From Gnetum montanum (Eukaryota; Streptophyta; Gnetopsida; Gnetales; Gnetaceae), in NCBI GenBank assembly GCA_015680685.1, contig MNCI01016470.1, positions 461,369 through 525,368 of the forward strand: a stretch of 64,000 nucleotides of DNA, read 5' to 3'. Under the pieces are notes generated by a model, which saw only the letters and a program-made list of their open reading frames with translations, did not search any database and was not told the DNA's origin. Of the stretch, positions 43,413-55,600 are shown piece after piece (within the stretch, counting starts at the first letter, position 1; the number at the start of each line of letters is the position of its first letter). The position numbers and the translations under genes are program-made.

Positions 43413-46400
43413 CTATTCATCATTACGGGCGGTTTTCATGAATTCTTCGTTATGTTTCTTCCCTTGAAATCTGTTGGAAGATCGGAACTCCAAAAACTCA
43501 GCCCTGCTAAATGTCCTGTAAGCAGCAGGGCATTGTTGGCTGATCATTTCTGGTAGTGGGTCTATTATTTCTTGGGCGCCTGGCACGCAAAACGCTGCAA
43601 TGGAGAGCCTGCAAGTATCCTTATTCGTTACAGCACGATGCTCAATGCTTCTGTACCTTCCATTGGTTATCACCTGGCCGTAATATTTTTATCATCAGAG
43701 CTCAAATATGTAATTATTCCATCGAAATGGGTTAATTACATACCTGCAGGGAATCACCGACGTTGACAACCAGAGCGCCAGGAATGGGCTTTACAGGCAT
43801 CCAATGTTGGCTATGGTCGGCGTGAATGTGAAGGCCGACTGTTTCATCGTCCTGAAGCAAAACTGTAAGAAGTCCACTATCCGAGTGAGGTCCAAATCCT
43901 AACGCAGAGTCTGAAAGGGGACACGGTGGGTAGTAATTCCATTTTGTAGTTACTGCACCACGCTTGAACACATCGCTCAAACGTGTCTCAGGTGTGAGAC
44001 CCAGATTTTGTGCAAACAATTTCAGCAGCCTCAAAACCAGCTTTTCAACTTCGCAGACATACTCCTCCGTGGTTTTTCTGCGGAACCCCATGGACAGTTT
44101 CTTTTACTAACAGTGAATATATAGTTGTTGAAAAAAAACTGAGAACAGGGATTTGTCATACTGTACCTGAAATCAGGGGGTAATTGCGCCCACATTTCCA
44201 GATTTCTCGTATGCTCAGGCAGCAACGTTAAAAATAGAATGTCTGCCCAATCCAAAGGTTGGTCCTCAGAGAATACAAATCCCTGGCCATATCCCTCCAA
44301 GGAACCCGGCCTGTGGAAGTATTTCTGTTTCTCCTGCAATGGAAGCTGGAAGAATTCCCTTGAAACACATTTTGTTCGATCCAGCAGAGACTCTGGTATT
44401 CCATGATTCACTATCTGATTCATCAAACAATCCGAAATCGGAGTCCAACTTATTTCAAAAGAATCCGCTAAAAACAGGTGGACAAAATAAATTGCTTTTT
44501 ATTGAAATCAGTGATATTGGTAAGCAATTTTGCTTTAATTTAATTTTCTGAGCGAAATTTTCTCATTGCTTCATTTTTAACCTAGCAACCTAGAGGTAGG
44601 GTGTTGTTCTGGTAACCCTACAAACTTAAAAAATTTTGATTAATAAACAATAACAAAATATTTATATTGTTAAACAATACATTTACATTAATGGTACCTT
44701 GGTTGATGCATAAGATAAATTAACCATAAAGTGCATTATATCATATATCATAACTTCAAAACAGTATTAACATTGTTGGGGAGAGAGAGGAAAGGCTAAA
44801 GATTTTCATATGAGCAAATCAACGGTAAAAATCTCTCCTTTTTAAATGAGGAAACAACTATGAATTTTAATAATAGTTTACACTTAAAATTAGCTTTTAA
44901 ATTAGATCATTTTTACTTAAAATTACTTAGCAAATGCATCCTTATCAAGTTCAACTAATTTTTAAATTTACAAACAACTTCATAGAGTGCAACTCAAGAG
45001 CTATCTATCCTAGCTTAAATATCTTGTCACAGGGCGGTTACCACATTACCAATTAAGCTAAGCTAGAACTTCAAAATTTCCTAAAGGTATTCAAACTTGG
45101 CATTTTCTCTATATACATTTTAAATTAATACCTTTTCAAAGGTCATTTACTTAAGCTAGTGCCCCAAATTAAGGTCAAGGATCACAAAATAAGCAAAGGC
45201 CACCATAGCATAGCCTACTCAAACCCTTGTTTTTAGCTTGAGAAAATACTTCTAGTACACACGTTAACAAAGTCAACCATGGGAATGTAGAGTAACAAAT
45301 AACAAATGATGTGTAAATAGCTATCCAAGTTGAAGCTTTGAGCTTGTTTTACCATTCCTATTCAAATATAATTTAAAAATAATAATAACAGTTATGTTGA
45401 CAAATAATTCATAGCCAACATACCATCAAATTCAACTATGTGAATGTAACCTTACAACACTAATAAATAGGAATCCAAGTGTAATCCTTCCACTCCTTAT
45501 TCATAGTATCATTTCTCTTTAAAAAAATTTAAAAACATAATATAGGACTTAACTCGTAATCTCTTTTATGTGGAACAATTTTTGTATCAAACAATGAATT
45601 GAACTTTAAGATCTTATTCATTTTATTTACATTTTCGTGAGGAAGGTGGATTCCATGGCTACCATAAAGATATGATATTACTTAATCTTATCTTGGCTAT
45701 CACAACTTTTAAAATTTTACCTAGGCTAATTACCAATAGATTATATTGATAATGTTAAGCTAAATAATATCTAATCCATCCATATTCAAAAGTATTTTGC
45801 AACACAAGATTTATTACCAAACCTGAATTAGTTATCTCTCTCATTATGCAATCCCAAAATGGTTAAGAATAGGTAAAATAATGATAATTTTTAATACAGT
45901 AAATGAACTAAAATTCATTTTAGAGTTTGCAAGATTCTCTCAATCAAATTATAAATATACAACTAAGCTAGTTTAAACATAAATGGATTTACTTTTTCTC
46001 TTAGACGATAAGTAAGGTTTAAGTATAACTGATATCACAAAAAAAATAAAATTTAAGGTGTAAAAGGTTAGAACTCAGTAAAATTTAAACAAAAAAGTAA
46101 TATAAATAATTAATTTGAAAAAGCAGTAACAAATTTGACTTGTATTATAAATAAAAGTAAGACAAATTGAATCAGAATTAAGGAAAATCACTTCTCAGTT
46201 AGAGAGAGATAAAAACCCTGAATCTAATTTTACCAAAAGAATTAGATAATAAGAGAAGTCTATCATCTCTTTTGGATAAGATAATTCTTAAAAATCCACT
46301 AAATGAACAAATTTAGGAATGAAATGAAAGCAGTGACCTGAAAGAATCCCAACTGCTGGCACGCCTTGTGAAGACTCTGCATCTCACAGGAACATTTTTC

Positions 46401-46616
46401 TTGGAAGGTAAGCAGAGACATATCAATGACAGGGAGAGATTGTTCATGCAAGAGTTGTTGCTGTGGTCTCTCATTCTCTGGTCTGATGTATCTCTTTAGC
46501 AAAGCAGAAACGTCACCATCACCGTTAATCTCACTCTGCTGCAAAACTGTGTAAGACAAATCCTGAACATTCGGAACAGAGAATCCGTTCACAAAGAATT
46601 TGCCGATTTCTGCCAT
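43413..46616 (-). CDS. 2-oxoglutarate/Fe(II)-dependent dioxygenase (DOXC class, SRG1-like), four exons
   Basis: Exons on the minus strand are 46616-46338, 44414-44167, 44077-43744 and 43673-43413, all joined by GT...AG introns (1.9 kb, 89 and 70 bases), giving 373 residues. The start ATG at 46616 has a G at +4. Exon 1 holds the DIOX_N part ('LPVIDMSLLTFQEK', 'ACQQLGFFQ'), exon 2 'VNHGIPESLLDR' and 'EKQKYFHRPGSLEGYGQGF'. Exon 3 holds the core with 'NYYPPCP' and iron ligands His240 and Asp242 ('GFGPHSDSGLLTVLLQDD'), exon 4 His299 ('SIEHRAVTN') and the 2-oxoglutarate-binding Arg309-x-Ser311. The protein is likely soluble and cytosolic, and oxidises a small molecule using O2 and 2-oxoglutarate. 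Family members act in alkaloid, flavonoid, hormone and terpenoid pathways; the substrate cannot be told. No defect was seen. It is the only intact host gene in the window. Confidence 0.92.
44415..46337 (-). other. Long first intron of the dioxygenase gene
   Basis: It begins GTCACT and ends GAATCAG on the minus strand. The sequence is very AT-rich, without a recognisable transposon or coding frame. Introns 2 and 3 are under 100 bases, so this one carries almost all of the gene's intronic length. Confidence 0.8.
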
Positions 46617-47435
46617 GCCCTGTAATCAACTCCAGTCGCAATTGCAGAATAAAGCTTGCAAGCAAGCTCACCAATTCAGAGTCCCTATTTCACTCCAATG
46701 GGATAACAATGATCATTAAATTGCCGTGTCCAGTCATGATTAAAGTTTTAGTTGCAGTCAATGGTTATTATCTTATCTTCGTGGCTGCAAATCATCGAGA
46801 GAAAAACCCAAAATAAATAAATATATAATAATACAAAAGCATCCGTGCATCATTACTGTCTTGGTATCTTTTTTCTTTATCTACTAAGGGAAACTTACCT
46901 GCCCAGCGTACCTGTTACAAGGTTGACCCTCCAAATTCTTTAGTTTATTTCGCCTACATGGTTAAATTGCCGTGTCTAGTCATGATTGAAGTTTTGGTTG
47001 CAGTCAATGGTTATTATCTTATCTTCGTGGTTGCAAATCGTTGTGAGAGAAAACCCAAAATAAATAAATAAATAATAGTACAAAAGCATCCGTGCATCAT
47101 TACTGTCTTGGTATCTTATTCTTTATCTGCTAACGGAAACTTACCTGCCCAACGTACCCGTTACAACGTTGACCCTCCTTGTCATACAAGGTGTAAATTT
47201 CATATTTTTTACTTAAAACTTCAACCTTCATGTATATTACATTATTCAAAACTTCAACCTTCATGGTGATTATGTGACAACTTTGATTGAAACTATGCAT
47301 AGGCTCACAAACACAACTTTTCAACCAAACAAACTTGTTATTTTGAGTTTTCTCTATTTTTAATCACTGAACCATTAATGGTAAGTAGTACTATTATTAC
47401 TATAGCACTTACAAAGATGTCTCCTCCCTCACCTC
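46617..47435 (-). promoter_or_regulatory. Upstream region of the dioxygenase gene with a duplicated ~218 bp block
   Basis: 46715-46932 and 46962-47178 are direct copies at a period of about 247 bases, differing at roughly one position in ten. Both contain 'AAATTGCCGTGT', 'GCATCCGTGCATCATTACTG', 'AAACTTACCTGCCCA' and 'GTTGACCCTCC' (plus-strand sense). The nearer copy begins about 100 bases from the start codon, so both lie where promoter elements of the gene would be. No certain TATA box was found on the minus strand. A short repeat of AAAACTTCAACCTTCATG (47215-47264) lies beyond. Confidence 0.65.
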
Positions 47436-48285
47436 TAAAACACCATCAATTTTGGGATCTCATGACTCAACATCTGATTTGTCTGAGCATTGAGACTTGG
47501 GCGAAATTTCTCTAAGTATGGTGTCATGCTGGGCCACACAGATAGCATGGCACCCTGGAAGCCCTAACATCTATGAAGTTTTTTCTAGGTATGCCTGCTA
47601 TGCTCCTCGACACAATCAACGTAGCATCCATTTTCAAGGCTAATTTGCACAAAAGGGACACTGAGGGTGGACTAAATAATTCGGCAAATTTTCCATCTTC
47701 CGGGCCGTCGTGCTTGCTACGTTGTGTTATGTTGTGCAGCGTAGCAGAGGTGCCACGGTTGAAAGTTTCCCAAGAATGAAACTAGAAGGTATCAAGCTCT
47801 TTCAACATGAAAGGTGTAGTTGCTAGTTGCTGAAGTTGCTTGCCTTGTTAAATCTTAGAGTGATGTCTTTAGTTTTTTTGACAAAATTCATTGAACGTAA
47901 GTGCTACGCTCTACTAGGCTGTGCAACATAGACAGCATAGCAAGCCAAAACTACAAAACTACAAAATATTTCTAAGTGTTCACGCTACGCCTCGTCATAT
48001 TGGACAACGTAGACAGCGTAATACTTCAAAAAAGCCTCCAAAAACCTCTAAAAGTTCTTAGAATTTGTCATCAACCATCATTCCTGCTTCAGCATCTCTC
48101 TAGTAGTCAAAATCAATAGTTTGTTTTGTTTTTACACCCCTTGCTGGTGCCTGAAGTTGTCCCTATGCTTGACCCTACTTGAAAGAGGAGGGAAGATGTA
48201 GTCCCAGAGCGTAGGCTCCAATTTGCATTTTTTTCAGGCATTTTTTGTAAAAAACATGGTAGTTCTTCAGATTTTGGCACATGCG
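47436..48285 (+). repeat. E7 5' LTR, truncated
   Basis: The similarity to the 3' LTR starts at TAAAACACCATCAATTTTGG (the 3' copy has TGAAGCACCATCAATTTTGG at 62515) and ends abruptly at 'GATTTTGGCACATG', about 48285. The 3' copy continues for at least 300 bases with a TATA box; the 5' copy does not. It also lacks about 330 bases present in the 3' copy at 62790-63120. Thus the core promoter, R and probably the PBS are deleted. Many CGTAGC/GCTACG motifs are spread through it. Confidence 0.75.
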
Positions 48286-49062
48286 TCAAAAAGGAACAAA
48301 TGAACCCACCTAGCACCTTAGTCACCACCTTGAGCTTGGAGATAGCTCAACCCATGCAACATGTGACGAATCCTGAGCAACCACCTAGCCCAGTGCATAT
48401 ACCATGGTAGTCTCTTCCATTGCAACATCAATTTCCCAAATGCACGACTCATGATGAAGAGCGATATAACTTCTTATGTGCAAAGATCCAAGTGGGCCTA
48501 CTGCTGGACCATCAGGATTTAGAAGAAAAGCGTAACTTTGAAATTATTCATTAGAATGGGAGGGAGTTCCTTCCTACTCCTGATGCCATCATACCACTCA
48601 CTGAAATGTTTTAGTGGATATTGAATCAACATATTTGACTGAGTGGGTCAAAAGAGCAAGACATAGCGTCTCACTATGAGGAATCCCTTCAGAGGAATTT
48701 GAGTTCCATTCTAAAGGTGGTGGCCTATTTTACACCGTAGCCTCACAGTCCACTTCTGTGTTCTTTTCACACTAGTTACAGTCCTTCACTTCTTTGGTGA
48801 TAGCTACAATGCTTTCACAGCCGAAATCTTCCTTGGTAGTAGGTAGTCATCAAATGTTATCAACACAATAGCATGTAGGGCCTCTGGCCTCCTTTCCCTT
48901 TAGTATTCCTTCATAGTCTATCCAATTTTCACAACCAACGTCTATGATGCCTACATTACCATATGTACATACTATGTTTACATCACAGCCACAAATGGGC
49001 CCTACTTCTGTTATCTCCTCTACATCAATTCCACCGCTAGCAGTAGCCCCAACCTTGACTAT
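48286..49062 (+). other. E7 leader and decayed start of gag
   Basis: No PBS was found. A broken frame from about 48420 gives 'HDEERYNFLCAKIQVG' and 'HQDLEEKRNFEII', suggesting the start of coding, then stops. Proline/histidine-rich low-complexity readings continue to 49060. Confidence 0.45.
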
Positions 49063-50743
49063 GTGGTGGCCAGCGATGTCCTTTCCTACTGTTCAAATGC
49101 CTCAGATGCCATAGTATATGTAGCCCCAAACGTATCAAGCTTCACACGTGGTGCAACCAACCATGGGGCTGTGGGCTGCTCCAGCAACTGGGCAAGTAAC
49201 CATTCCCACAACACCACCAATGGTAGTTGCTTCAATGGCACCACCCACCGGGCTATGGGCTGCTCAGACGATGCCACCAATGGGAGATGCTCTGATAGCA
49301 CCCCCAATGGGACTGGTAGCTACACCAACAACACCACCAATGATGGCTACTCCAGTAGTACCACAAGCATTTCAACTCATGTAATCTTCCATAACACCCT
49401 CGGGTCTAGACCAAGCCTTTCAGTTTATTCAAACCCTCACTAATGAAGTCAAGCAACTTAAAGCCACCAGTTTTGAAATAGTCCAAGTAATGGACTTTTA
49501 TCATGATGACCCAATTAGCCCAGTTGTGCCTTTGGTCATGTTTCCTCATGGGGTACAACTTCCCTAGTTCACAAAATACAATGGAGAGGGTGATCCAAAC
49601 GCCCATTTGGTCACTTTCAGATCTGAGTCCTTATTACTACAACCATGGCCACATGTGATTATTCGTGTTTTCACCATGTCTTTGACTGGTAAAGCTTTGG
49701 ATTGGTATCGTGCACTTCCTCGTGTGTCTATTTCAACATTAGAAGAATTGCTAAGTTAGTTTGTCACTCACTTCAAGTATAACTTGAAGTCAAAGGTCAC
49801 CTTAGACCAACTCATGAATGTCAAACAAGAACTATTAGAATTCGTCTAGAAGTTCATACAATGGTGGAGCATTGCCCTAAATGAAATTCATGAGCCGATT
49901 GCTGAAGCCCATCTACTAGCCATTTTCAAGGGTGTTGTGAATGATTTTATCAAATCTAAGCTACACTATTTAGCATCGTGCATCCTTAGCCAAGCTTTTG
50001 CATAGATAAAGAGTATACAAGATATGGTAGAAGCTAGTAAAGACCCAGGTTATGTAGCTTACAAAAATGCACATGCAAAGAAAGATAAGGAAAAGGGAAA
50101 GGCCGCAACAACCATTGTGGCCGCTGTAGCTAACGAAACTAGTTCCAATAACAATAAGCAGGCTACCAAAATGCCTAAGGCCATGATCGCTACCACTAAA
50201 ATGCCAAGCTCTAGTAATGCGGGAGCTAGCCAACCTCTAGTATCAATGGCTACGTCACAAACTTTGCCAAGGCCAAATTTTGAGCATAAGGATTGCTCAA
50301 AATACACCCCATTGCCAATTAAGCCATTGGAGCTGATGGATCAATTGTTGAATGTTGGGCGTATTCAATATAAGAAAATGTCAAAGGAGGCCTGTAAGCG
50401 TCATGAGAGGTATTGTGAGATCCTTCGAGACCACTCTGTAGCCATGCCTAATGAGTCTCTTGTGTCTAAAATTTTTAGGTTGGAACGATTCTATACCTAC
50501 CACCAATTGTGTGGTCATGACATGGACTACTGCTTGGTATTGAAAGATGATATCCAACATATGATTGAGCAAGGTAAGCTGGTTATTGATGAAACTAGTC
50601 CTATCCGGCCAGAAAACCAACCAATGAATGTTTATAAAGACCTATTGAACACTAATAGTATAGGCTATACTATTAATACTATTAGCGTTGTTGATAGTAT
50701 AGAATCTACACATAAGTCTTTTTTGGTCCATGCGCCTTCCTAG
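49063..50743 (+). pseudogene. E7 gag
   Basis: One frame carries gag, with in-frame stops near 49382, 49565, 49757, 49847 and 50003. An Ala/Pro/Met-rich N-terminus of repeated 'APPTGLWAA'/'TPPMVVA' units (49148-49380) precedes 'FTKYNGEGDPNAHLVTF', 'VFTMSLTGKALDWYRALP' and 'STLEELLS' with 'FVTHFKYN' (49570-49790), the Tat-type capsid core. After 50024 comes a lysine- then alanine-rich stretch, then 'YHQLCGHDMDYCLVLKDDIQ' with 'HMIEQGKLVI' (50500-50590). The latter resembles the Cys/His 'H-x-T-E-x-C-x-x-L-K' tail of plant gag proteins. The frame ends at 50743. In intact relatives this forms the particle. Confidence 0.8.
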
Positions 50744-51259
50744 AGTGCTAAAAATTCAACGTCATCTAGGCCACAGCCCCCTTTTGTCATTAAGATATTG
50801 CCACAGGGGCCTGTCACACCTTTCATAATTAAGGCCCCTCAATGCATTGTTGCAACAACGTAGGCACCTTTTATTATAAGGGTATCAAAGCATACAAACT
50901 CATCACCTGTCCAAAGTCTGGTGGTTGGAATTGCATCACAACCTTCTTGCCTAAGAAAATGTGATGAGTGCCTAATGGATAGGATGACTAGGGAACGTAC
51001 TGCGCTAGGCCCCCCTAAGCCCATCCCTTTATTAGCGATTCCCATGGTCTCACAATCTAAAGATAAAATAGAAATGCATTCACAACAAGCAACTATTGAG
51101 GCTCAAAAGCCTACTACTCAACCAAAAGCCAAGTCCTCTTTTCTTCAAGGAATTTTTCTCTCAAGGCACATGGAGGAAATAAAAACTACAAAACTACTAG
51201 GTGTTGGGCAAGACTTTCTAGACACCCTTAAATAGGTTAATCTTTAAAACAAAAAAAAA

Positions 51260-52127
51260 ATACAACATTAAGCTTGTACGATTTAATAATGACTTCCATG
51301 GTGCACCATGAAGCTTTGATCCACATGTTGGCATCTATCCCTATTAAGGAAGACATGCTAGTAGAGGAAAGAACAATTCATGTCATTATGCTTTTATCTA
51401 TAGCTAAAGAAACATGAGCAACTCACTTGACTTTTCATGACAAAGCCATTAAAGCTAACTCCGAAAAGGGTCAGGCAGCCATTGCCCCTATGTTTATAAT
51501 GATTCGTGTAGGTTAATACAAGATTCGTAGGATGCATCTTGACGACGAAGCTACAACTAATGTGATCTTGTTCCTTGTTGTTGACAAGCTAGGCCTAGTG
51601 GACCAAATCAAGCCCACGACAACTTCTTGTTTGAAGTTCTTCAATGAGGCATGTATTGTGATCAAGGGGACTATCACTATCAACTTTGTAGTAGGGGATC
51701 AGTTCCCCACTAGTGTAGAATTCATTGTGGTAGAAGAGATGCCTGGGTTCAATTTGATCTTAGGAAGATCTTGGTTAGCCCAATTAAGGGCTGTTTCTTT
51801 GCCAATACACTAAGAGATCCACCTACCCTATGCAGGTAGAGAGGTGGTGATCTTCGGCGATGATGTAGCTCCTCGGGCTATAAACAGCATAAACACAAAG
51901 TAAGGGTGGAGATAGAAATCTCCGAAGGTGTGTCACCTATCCACATTGAAATCCAATGTTGCCTCGCCAATAAGCTAGATAAAACTAATGACATGCACAA
52001 AGAAACTATATGGGAAAATTTGTCTTTTTCAATAGTTGATGATAACTTAGAGGAATATCACTTTAAGTCCTCCATGCCATACACCCTGCCTAACCCACGT
52101 CGGGTTAGAAAAAAATTACACGATTAG
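51260..52127 (+). pseudogene. E7 protease
   Basis: Upstream broken pieces ('ALIHMLASIPIKEDML', 'LTFHDKAIKANSEKGQ') lead to the open frame 51532-51813. The active-site loop reads 'MHLDDEATTNVILF' (51541-51552 encodes D-D-E-A) where E4 has D-D-G-A, so the glycine is lost. 'KPTTTSCLKFFNEACIVIKG', 'FPTSVEFIVVEEMPGFNLIL' and 'GRSWLAQLRA' complete the retropepsin-like fold. The following frame to 52127 ('CCLANKLDKTNDMHKE' ... 'PNPRRVRKKLHD') is the last sense-strand coding before the antisense gene. It is inactive as read. Confidence 0.72.
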
Positions 52128-52227
52128 GGCATAGCCCTACTTTACTTCTATGATTCTTTTATTTTTTAACACTTTTGTTTGTACAAGTTTCAATTTTGCA
52201 TTGTGTTTACCTTTTGTGTTAGCTATA

Positions 52228-52512
52228 TTGCTATGGCTTGAAATGGCCTTAAACTAGCCATAGCTCGAAATGGCCTGAAACTTTTGCATGGCCCTCCAAG
52301 GCCTAAAACTAGTAGCCCACTCTTTGTGTTAAGTATCCACAGCCCAAAATGACCTTAAACTAGCTATGGCTTGAAATGGCTTTAAACTAGCTATGACCCA
52401 AAATGGCTTTAAACTAACTACGGATTGAAATGACCTAAAACTAGTTATGGCTCGAAACGGCCTTAAACTATCGTACGGTCCAAAATGGCCTCAAACTATA
52501 GCATGGGGCCCA
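52228..52512. repeat. 27-base tandem repeat array in E7
   Basis: Units start at 52231, 52258, 52364, 52391, 52418, 52445 and 52472, at exactly 27 bases within each run. The consensus is near CTATGGCTCGAAATGGCCTTAAACTAG. The array lies just after the protease frame. The same motif family (AAACTGGC/AAACTAGC) recurs after integrase at 60671-61010. Confidence 0.75.
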
Positions 52513-52674
52513 CAAGGGGCCTAAATAAATCAATAAAAACATTAGGCAAAGGAAATAAAACAAGCACTTCACTTTTCATTAAATTGCAAATACATGGTCC
52601 AAAATTATGTCTACATTTAGAGTTGCAACATCGCCCAAATTTCAATTTTTTTTAAAAAAAGGTTAATGAATAGG

Positions 52675-55600
52675 CTATGGGTCTTCTCCTATGTCTTTAT
52701 CTGCTACCTTGCTAAGTCCTACATCCTCATTTGGATCTTGCATGAATTAAGAACAAAATAATGAACCAATGAGTGAGCAAGGTAATGCATAAGGCTATCA
52801 TGAAACAAATTGCAATAAGGTAAAACTTGGCTAACCTGAGATGGGCCCACATCCATGTCTGGTGGTATCTTGTCAAGGCTAGATACTAAGCGTCAGAGGA
52901 TTTCTTCCTTGGTTAAATTTGTCCAGTCTTCTTCTCCTAAATCAATGTCTACTAAAATCTTTTCTTTCTCCACAGCCGTCCATGTGGGTGGCCCTGGAGA
53001 AAAGGTGGCAGAGATGGCCTCCCAAAAAGGCATGGTCATTTCTCTCTCATGAGACTCACTGACTACTAAATGCTTTGTAAATTTATCATAAGCCTGAGTA
53101 GCACCAATTGCATCAAGGAATAGCTCACGACCATGCCATTCTATAGATGCATCTCGGTACTTTTGGCAATAAGCGGCATGCTCCATTTTGTACATTTGTT
53201 TGTGATTCTTTTGTGCTTGCCCCCATTCATATACCTTGGTACTATAATCTTTCCAATCTTGATTATTTTGTGCCAAGAGATCCATTTGCAGATGTTGTTC
53301 AATTACTTCATGTGTCGTCTCATTTTTTCCTGGTACGGTTGGCTAATTTCTAGCGTAATCAATTATGGCTGTATGCTAACTACCATTAGAATTCTCATGA
53401 TCCATTAAGAATTTGTTCCATGATCATAGGTCTTCTAGCTCTGCTACCTGACATGCCTTTTCCTTTTCAAGTTTCTAAACTCATTTCCAAAGATCTTCAT
53501 TAACATGTCTACACTCCCACTGTGATCATGCCGAGTGTAGCGCACATCTGCTTGCTTCATCATATACATGACGAGGCACCTCTGTTACCTTTGGAGGGAG
53601 TTCAAGCACAACTTCAACTTCAAATGCCTGTCTTGGGTCCCATTTAAGTCATGAAGCTGTTATACCAAAAACAAGAAAGCGTTAATCTTGAGATGCTAGC
53701 AAAATGGAACAACATAAAAAGAAAATGTGATAGCCCAAATGCACCTATCTTAGGATCAAGTTGCTTTAGGTGGTCAATCATGTCATCTACTACACCTTCC
53801 ATAAAAGAAAACTTATTTGGGGTTTCCACCCATGGCTATAGGTGAAAATTAGATGAAGACTCAAGGCCCTTAGCAGAAGTAGTACTCGTTGTGCAATAAA
53901 GCACATTAGCATTATAAAGGAAAGGGAAAAAGTGAGAGGATAACATAAATGATAGTGCAATGCTCCTACCTAGCAAACCCTCAGGGGTGAGAGTAAGGGG
54001 ATCGTCCATTGGCACACTATCAAACAAACCATCAAACTCATTATTCTTAAAATGTAGCCCCTCTTCTTCAAGCTACCTTAAGAGTGTAGTGGCTTCCTCT
54101 GCTGTCATATGCCCCTCAAGTTATGGAACACAATCTACAAAAGGCTCCTCTACAGTAGGGGCCTCCTCCTTTGCAGTAGGGGCCTCCTCTTCTGTGGCCA
54201 AGGGGCATCTTCTTTGGGAGTAGAAACCTTTTCCTCATATACTAAGCATAAGCCAAAGTTAGGGTGCAAGTCTAACAGATATGCATAAAAATGAAAAAAA
54301 AATAGGAAATAAGTTAGCTAAGGGATACTTACCAACAAGCTCAGACCACACGTTTCAGACTCAGATGTGTAGCCTTTTGCCCCTTCTATCACACGTGAAG
54401 GCTCCTCTATAGGATGAGGATTCTTAATCTGCAACTTTGACTTTATTGTTTTTACAATAAGGCATGCTCCCCTCATTTTGTTGCCCATGTTGGTAAGGGG
54501 AGCCTCTCTAAAGTTATCATGCACATAGAAGGATGGCCCTACTCAATCTTTGGTGGTCATGGAAAAAGACTCCCCAATAGCCTTTGGAGGGTCTTAAGAC
54601 CGAGTGGTGTGGAATATGTGCTAGATCCATGGTTTGGATACCTAGGTATGGTCTTGCATCACCTAGATCCAATTCTCCTAGACCACCAAAAATTTGGCAA
54701 ACCTATGCAAACATGCTATGAAAAATGCAAAATGCACATGGAAACATGCATCAAGTTTGCCACGTAGCTGGATCATTTTAGCTTGTAGGCCTTCTACAAG
54801 ATACTTAGCCTAGTTGTAACATGCCCCCTCTTCTATTATGTCCCTCATAATCCAATCTTGCTCTACCCCAAGAATTTTCCCTTGGAAAAGTAGCTTGGGA
54901 AAAGCATGAGCCTAGAAGATGGGGTAGATTTACTAGGCTACCTCCAATTTAACCTTTTTCATATAAATGCCCTTACGATCCTTATTAGTGTCCAACCATT
55001 GTTCGATGTCTCTTCGATGGTTTAGATCCTTGCTAGTCTTTTCACCCATAGGTAAACCATTCGATGGGACATCGAAGAGATCTGGAAAAAGGTAATAAGT
55101 GATCTTAAAGACCACTTGCACATTGTGAACTCTTGTGTGAAAATGGTCAGCACTTTCTATGAAGGAATTAACAAGGGCAACCATTTCTACCACTGGGATG
55201 CTTGGGTTCATAGCCAAAAAGAGATCCATAAGCCTAGCCTCCTAAAAATTTTGGATAATTGTTGCTAGGGCCCCATTACATAGCCAACGTTGTGACTCAT
55301 CGACCTTGCCATACTTAAAGAGGAGGTTAGCCTCATTATGCCTTGAGTAATTACTGTAACCTCCTTAGATTTGGCTGTTGCTACAATAACCAAGAATAAA
55401 ATCAGCCACAAAAAAAATCAATCTATAATACATAAAAAGAAACACATAATATAACTCACCTAGTGTGAATGGTGTGGGGAACGATGGTATTTACACTAGT
55501 ACTTATTTTACAATGGGTATTTGACGAGATGTCCATTCACCATCCAACCATCCAAACTCCTCACACTTCATATAAAATTTAGAGTACTTGGTTGGATAAA

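Noticed and set aside
49063-49443. Asn/Thr/Ser-rich ORF in E7
   Set aside because: It is an out-of-frame reading of the Ala/Pro/Met repeats of gag; the gag frame continues into the conserved capsid core.
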